Source of the DNA: an uncultured Clostridium sp.
GTDB lineage: Bacteria > Bacillota > Clostridia > TANB77 > CAG-508
Assembly (NCBI GenBank): GCA_946495905.1
Contig: CAMMEP010000029.1
Coordinates: 1 to 16,977, forward strand
Length of the DNA: 16,977 bases
Direction of reading: 5' to 3'
Shown here: positions 14,914-16,977 of the stretch, piece by piece
Layout: every line of letters starts with the position of its first letter
Numbering within the stretch: the first letter of the stretch is position 1
The notes under the pieces: model-generated
Databases searched by the model: none
Told to the model about the DNA's origin: nothing
What the model saw: the letters and a program-made list of their open reading frames with translations, nothing else
Position numbers and translations under genes: made by a program

Positions 14914-16038
14914 ATGGATAATAATGTTAATGTTAAAGCTTTATTGAAAGAAATGCGGCAGGACGAAAATACTATAAAATTAGCTAGAGCATTTCTTGAA
15001 ACAGCAATAGGTGAAGGAAATATTAATTTTGTTAAACTATTGCTGATGTTAGTAGATGAAAATCTCGAGAGAGCTTTTAAATGTGCAGTAAGTGAAAATT
15101 ACACTGAAATTGTAAAATTGATAGTTGAAGCAGGAGTAAATATCCACACGGATAACGATTATGCACTTCGAGTAACAGCAGGAAATGGTAATGTTGATAT
15201 AGTGAAGTTATTACTTGAAAATGGAGTAGAAGTGCATGCAAATGATGATTATTCCCTTCAAATAGCAGCAGAAAAAGGTTATGCAGAAGTAGTTAAGCTA
15301 CTACTTGAAGCAGGAGCAGATGCTCGTAAATACAATAATTATGGCCTTCGATTTGCAGCAGAGAATGGCCATACAGAAGTAGTAAAACTATTACTTGAAG
15401 CAGGAGCAGATGTACATGCAAATGATGATACTGCACTTCAAATGGCGGCAGAGAACGGCCATACAGAGGTAGTAAAGTTATTGCTTGGAGCAGGAGCATA
15501 TGTTCATGTGAATAATGATGGTGCACTTCAAAAGGCGGCAGAGAATGGCCATACAGAGGTAGTCAAGTTATTGCTTGAAGCAGGAGCAAACGTACATGCA
15601 AATGACGATTATGCACTTCGACTTGCAGCACAGAATGGCCATATAGAAGTAGTAAAGTTATTGCACGAAGTCGGAGCAAACGTACATACAAATGACGATT
15701 ATGCACTTGTACTTGCAGCAGAGAATGGCCATACAGAAGTAGTAAAGTTGTTACTTGAAGCAGGAGCAGATGTTCATGCAGATGACGAGTATGCACTTCA
15801 AAAGGCGGCAGAGAATGGCAATACAGAGGTAATTAAGCTACTACTTGGAGCAGGAGCAAATGTACATGCAAATGACGAGTATGCACTTGAACTTGCAGCA
15901 GAGAATGGCCATACAGAAGTAGTAAAACTATTACTTGAAGCAGGAGCAGATGTTCATGCAGCTGATGATTATGCACTTCAAATGGCAGCAGAGAATGGCC
16001 ATATAGAAGTAGTTATTTTAATAGCTAAAAGATATTAA
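14914..16038 (+). CDS. Ankyrin-repeat protein 1 (30-residue repeats)
   Basis: A 374-residue protein with no signal peptide. The first 81 residues form a helical N-terminal cap with two degenerate repeats. Nine full repeats of exactly 30 residues follow (pattern DYAL-LAAENGHTEVVKLLLEAGADVHAND), then a C-terminal cap ending VVILIAKRY. Standard ankyrin repeats have 33 residues. This 30-residue YAL...NGH.EVVK form is, from memory, typical of giant-virus and some protist or bacterial proteins. Repeats are nearly identical at DNA level in a 90-base period, a sign of recent expansion. It is probably a protein-binding scaffold; the target is unknown. GGAGG lies 8 bases before the ATG. Codon 15 is CGG (14956), and a +1 shift there would stop within 7 codons (TAA 14975), so this gene needs in-frame decoding. 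Confidence 0.92.
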   Translation: MDNNVNVKALLKEMRQDENTIKLARAFLETAIGEGNINFVKLLLMLVDENLERAFKCAVSENYTEIVKLIVEAGVNIHTDNDYALRVTAGNGNVDIVKLLLENGVEVHANDDYSLQIAAEKGYAEVVKLLLEAGADARKYNNYGLRFAAENGHTEVVKLLLEAGADVHANDDTALQMAAENGHTEVVKLLLGAGAYVHVNNDGALQKAAENGHTEVVKLLLEAGANVHANDDYALRLAAQNGHIEVVKLLHEVGANVHTNDDYALVLAAENGHTEVVKLLLEAGADVHADDEYALQKAAENGNTEVIKLLLGAGANVHANDEYALELAAENGHTEVVKLLLEAGADVHAADDYALQMAAENGHIEVVILIAKRY

Positions 16039-16051
16039 ATTATTATTCATA

Positions 16052-16090
16052 GGGAATGTACAGAATTTCTGTACATTCCCAACTTTTTTT
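16052..16090 (+). terminator. Intrinsic terminator after ankyrin gene 1
   Basis: GGGAATGTACAGA at 16052-16064 pairs perfectly with 16068-16080 over a 3-base loop, followed by AACTTTTTTT. This is a strong rho-independent terminator 14 bases after the stop. Confidence 0.85.
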
Positions 16091-16305
16091 AAAAGTTAGT
16101 AAAAAAAAGTAAAAACCATTTAATAAAAAATTGATTATGTCAAAGAAAGTTCCTAAAAATAGGGACTCTTTTCATTTTGATTTTAAAAATTATGAAAGTT
16201 GAATTTTTTTGAGATTCCACTTTTTTAATACTTCTTTATCTAAAGTGAATTTAGCTACACCAATTGGAGCAAACTATATCTAAAGTATATTGTAATCAAC
16301 ATAAA
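16091..16305. other. AT-rich spacer without a gene
   Basis: No open frame of note is seen on either strand. A weak hairpin, AGTTCCT...AGGGACT near 16149-16168, is the only structure. The promoter of ankyrin gene 2 begins near 16290. Confidence 0.6.
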
Positions 16306-16318
16306 ATCATGATATAAT

Positions 16319-16627
16319 ACCATTGCAACTGGTTACAATTTATCCAACTATAAAATTTTAAGGAGGAAAAGAGTATGGATAATAATGTTAATGTTAAAGC
16401 TTTATTGAAAGAAATGCGGCAGGACGAAAATACTATAAAATTAGCTAGAGCATTTCTTGAAACAGCAATAGGTGAAGGAAATATTAATTTTGTTAAACTA
16501 TTGCTGATGTTAGTAGATGAAAATCTCGAGAGAGCTTTTAAATGTGCAGTAAGTGAAAATTACACTGAAATTGTAAAATTGATAGTTGAAGCAGGAGTAA
16601 ATATCCACACGGATAACGAGTATGCAC
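16319..16627 (+). repeat. Exact duplicate of 14858-15166 (leader and N-terminus of the ankyrin genes)
   Basis: From just after the -10 box to the codons for HTDN, the two ankyrin genes look identical base for base (offset 1461). Upstream and downstream they differ. The match covers the untranslated leader as well as coding bases, so recent duplication or gene conversion is more likely than selection on protein alone. Confidence 0.85.
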
Positions 16628-16977
16628 TTCGAATTTCTGCAGGAAATGGTAATGTTGATATAGTGAAGTTATTACTTGAAAATGGAGCAGATTTTCATGC
16701 AGATGACGAGTATGCCCTTCGATATGCAGCAGAACAAGGTCATACAGAAGTAGTAAAGCTATTACTTGAAGCAGGGGTAGATGTACAGGAAGATGATGAT
16801 TATGGACTTCGAACGGCAGCAGAGAATGGCTATACAGAAGTAGTAAAGCTACTACTTGAAGCAGGAGTAGATGTACATGCAGATGATGATTATGCACTTC
16901 AAATGGCAGCAGAGAATGGCCATATAGAAGTAGTAAAGTTATTACTTGAAGCAGGAGCAGATGTACATGCAAATGAT
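16375..16977 (+). CDS. Ankyrin-repeat protein 2, partial (runs off the window)
   Basis: 201 residues are visible and the frame is still open at the window end. Residues 1-81 are the same as in ankyrin protein 1. Four 30-residue repeats follow, with different surface residues (EYALRISAGNGNVDIVKLLL, then EYALRYAAEQGHTEVVKLLL, DYGLRT..., DYALQM...). GGAGG and a promoter lie upstream as in copy 1. Codon 15 is again CGG (16417). This is a tandem family with a constant N-terminus and variable ankyrin body. Confidence 0.9.
   Translation, partial: MDNNVNVKALLKEMRQDENTIKLARAFLETAIGEGNINFVKLLLMLVDENLERAFKCAVSENYTEIVKLIVEAGVNIHTDNEYALRISAGNGNVDIVKLLLENGADFHADDEYALRYAAEQGHTEVVKLLLEAGVDVQEDDDYGLRTAAENGYTEVVKLLLEAGVDVHADDDYALQMAAENGHIEVVKLLLEAGADVHAND

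Noticed and set aside
14956..14977. +1 shift at CGG in ankyrin gene 1 as a functional event
   Set aside because: It leads to a stop within 7 codons and loses the entire conserved body, so it cannot be the productive reading.
15293..16972. Open frames on the - strand across the ankyrin genes (LLLLYGHSLL repeats)
   Set aside because: They are the reverse reading of the 90-base repeat unit and follow from its composition; no starts or family features.

Overview
The window is very AT-rich, and every credible intact gene is on the + strand. The main block is a complete spoIIIA sporulation operon, so the source is an endospore-forming (or recently spore-forming) low-GC Clostridia-type Firmicute, probably an uncultured gut lineage. 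Arginine is written almost entirely with AGA, and the CGN codons are very rare.

Layout. 1-373 holds a large palindromic repeat and a good sigma-A-type promoter. 374-1094 is a small alarmone synthetase. 1181-1843 is a conserved protein of uncertain role. 1897-2440 is a membrane-anchored jelly-roll (BclA-C-like) protein. 2441-3085 holds a terminator, a dead amidase fragment on the - strand and a structured repeat. 3086-5656 is a class A penicillin-binding protein. Next come a truncated P-loop fragment (5709-5801), a GNAT acetyltransferase (5831-6244), yebC (6356-7081), a palindromic repeat, and a membrane-anchored protein of unknown function (7237-8643). 9001-14799 is spoIIIAA-AB-AC-AD-AE-AF-AG-AH, which builds the mother-cell side of the SpoIIIA-SpoIIQ channel. 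14914-16038 and 16375-end are two ankyrin-repeat genes with an identical leader and N-terminus.

The main discovery is a set of +1 frame changes at CGG codons. Three genes (the jelly-roll gene, spoIIIAA and spoIIIAE) are each split into two frames. In all three, the last zero-frame codon before the reading must change is CGG, and dropping its C (so that GGN is read) restores a full-length protein of the expected family length. A fourth possible case is at the 5' end of the alarmone synthetase. In about 4,600 codons of other coding sequence read by eye, the only further in-frame CGG codons are one at the same place in each ankyrin copy. Random frameshift mutations would not choose the same rare codon each time. 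The simplest reading is programmed or constitutive +1 recoding at CGG, perhaps because no tRNA reads CGG. This links expression of a spore-channel ATPase, a channel membrane protein and a surface protein to one decoding event.

A second system is a family of three long palindromes (2846-3061, 8784-8985, 13822-14070). They share an asymmetric conserved core, but their stems differ in sequence while staying complementary. All three lie in the same orientation, just upstream of the ribosome binding site of a gene (the PBP, spoIIIAA and spoIIIAH).
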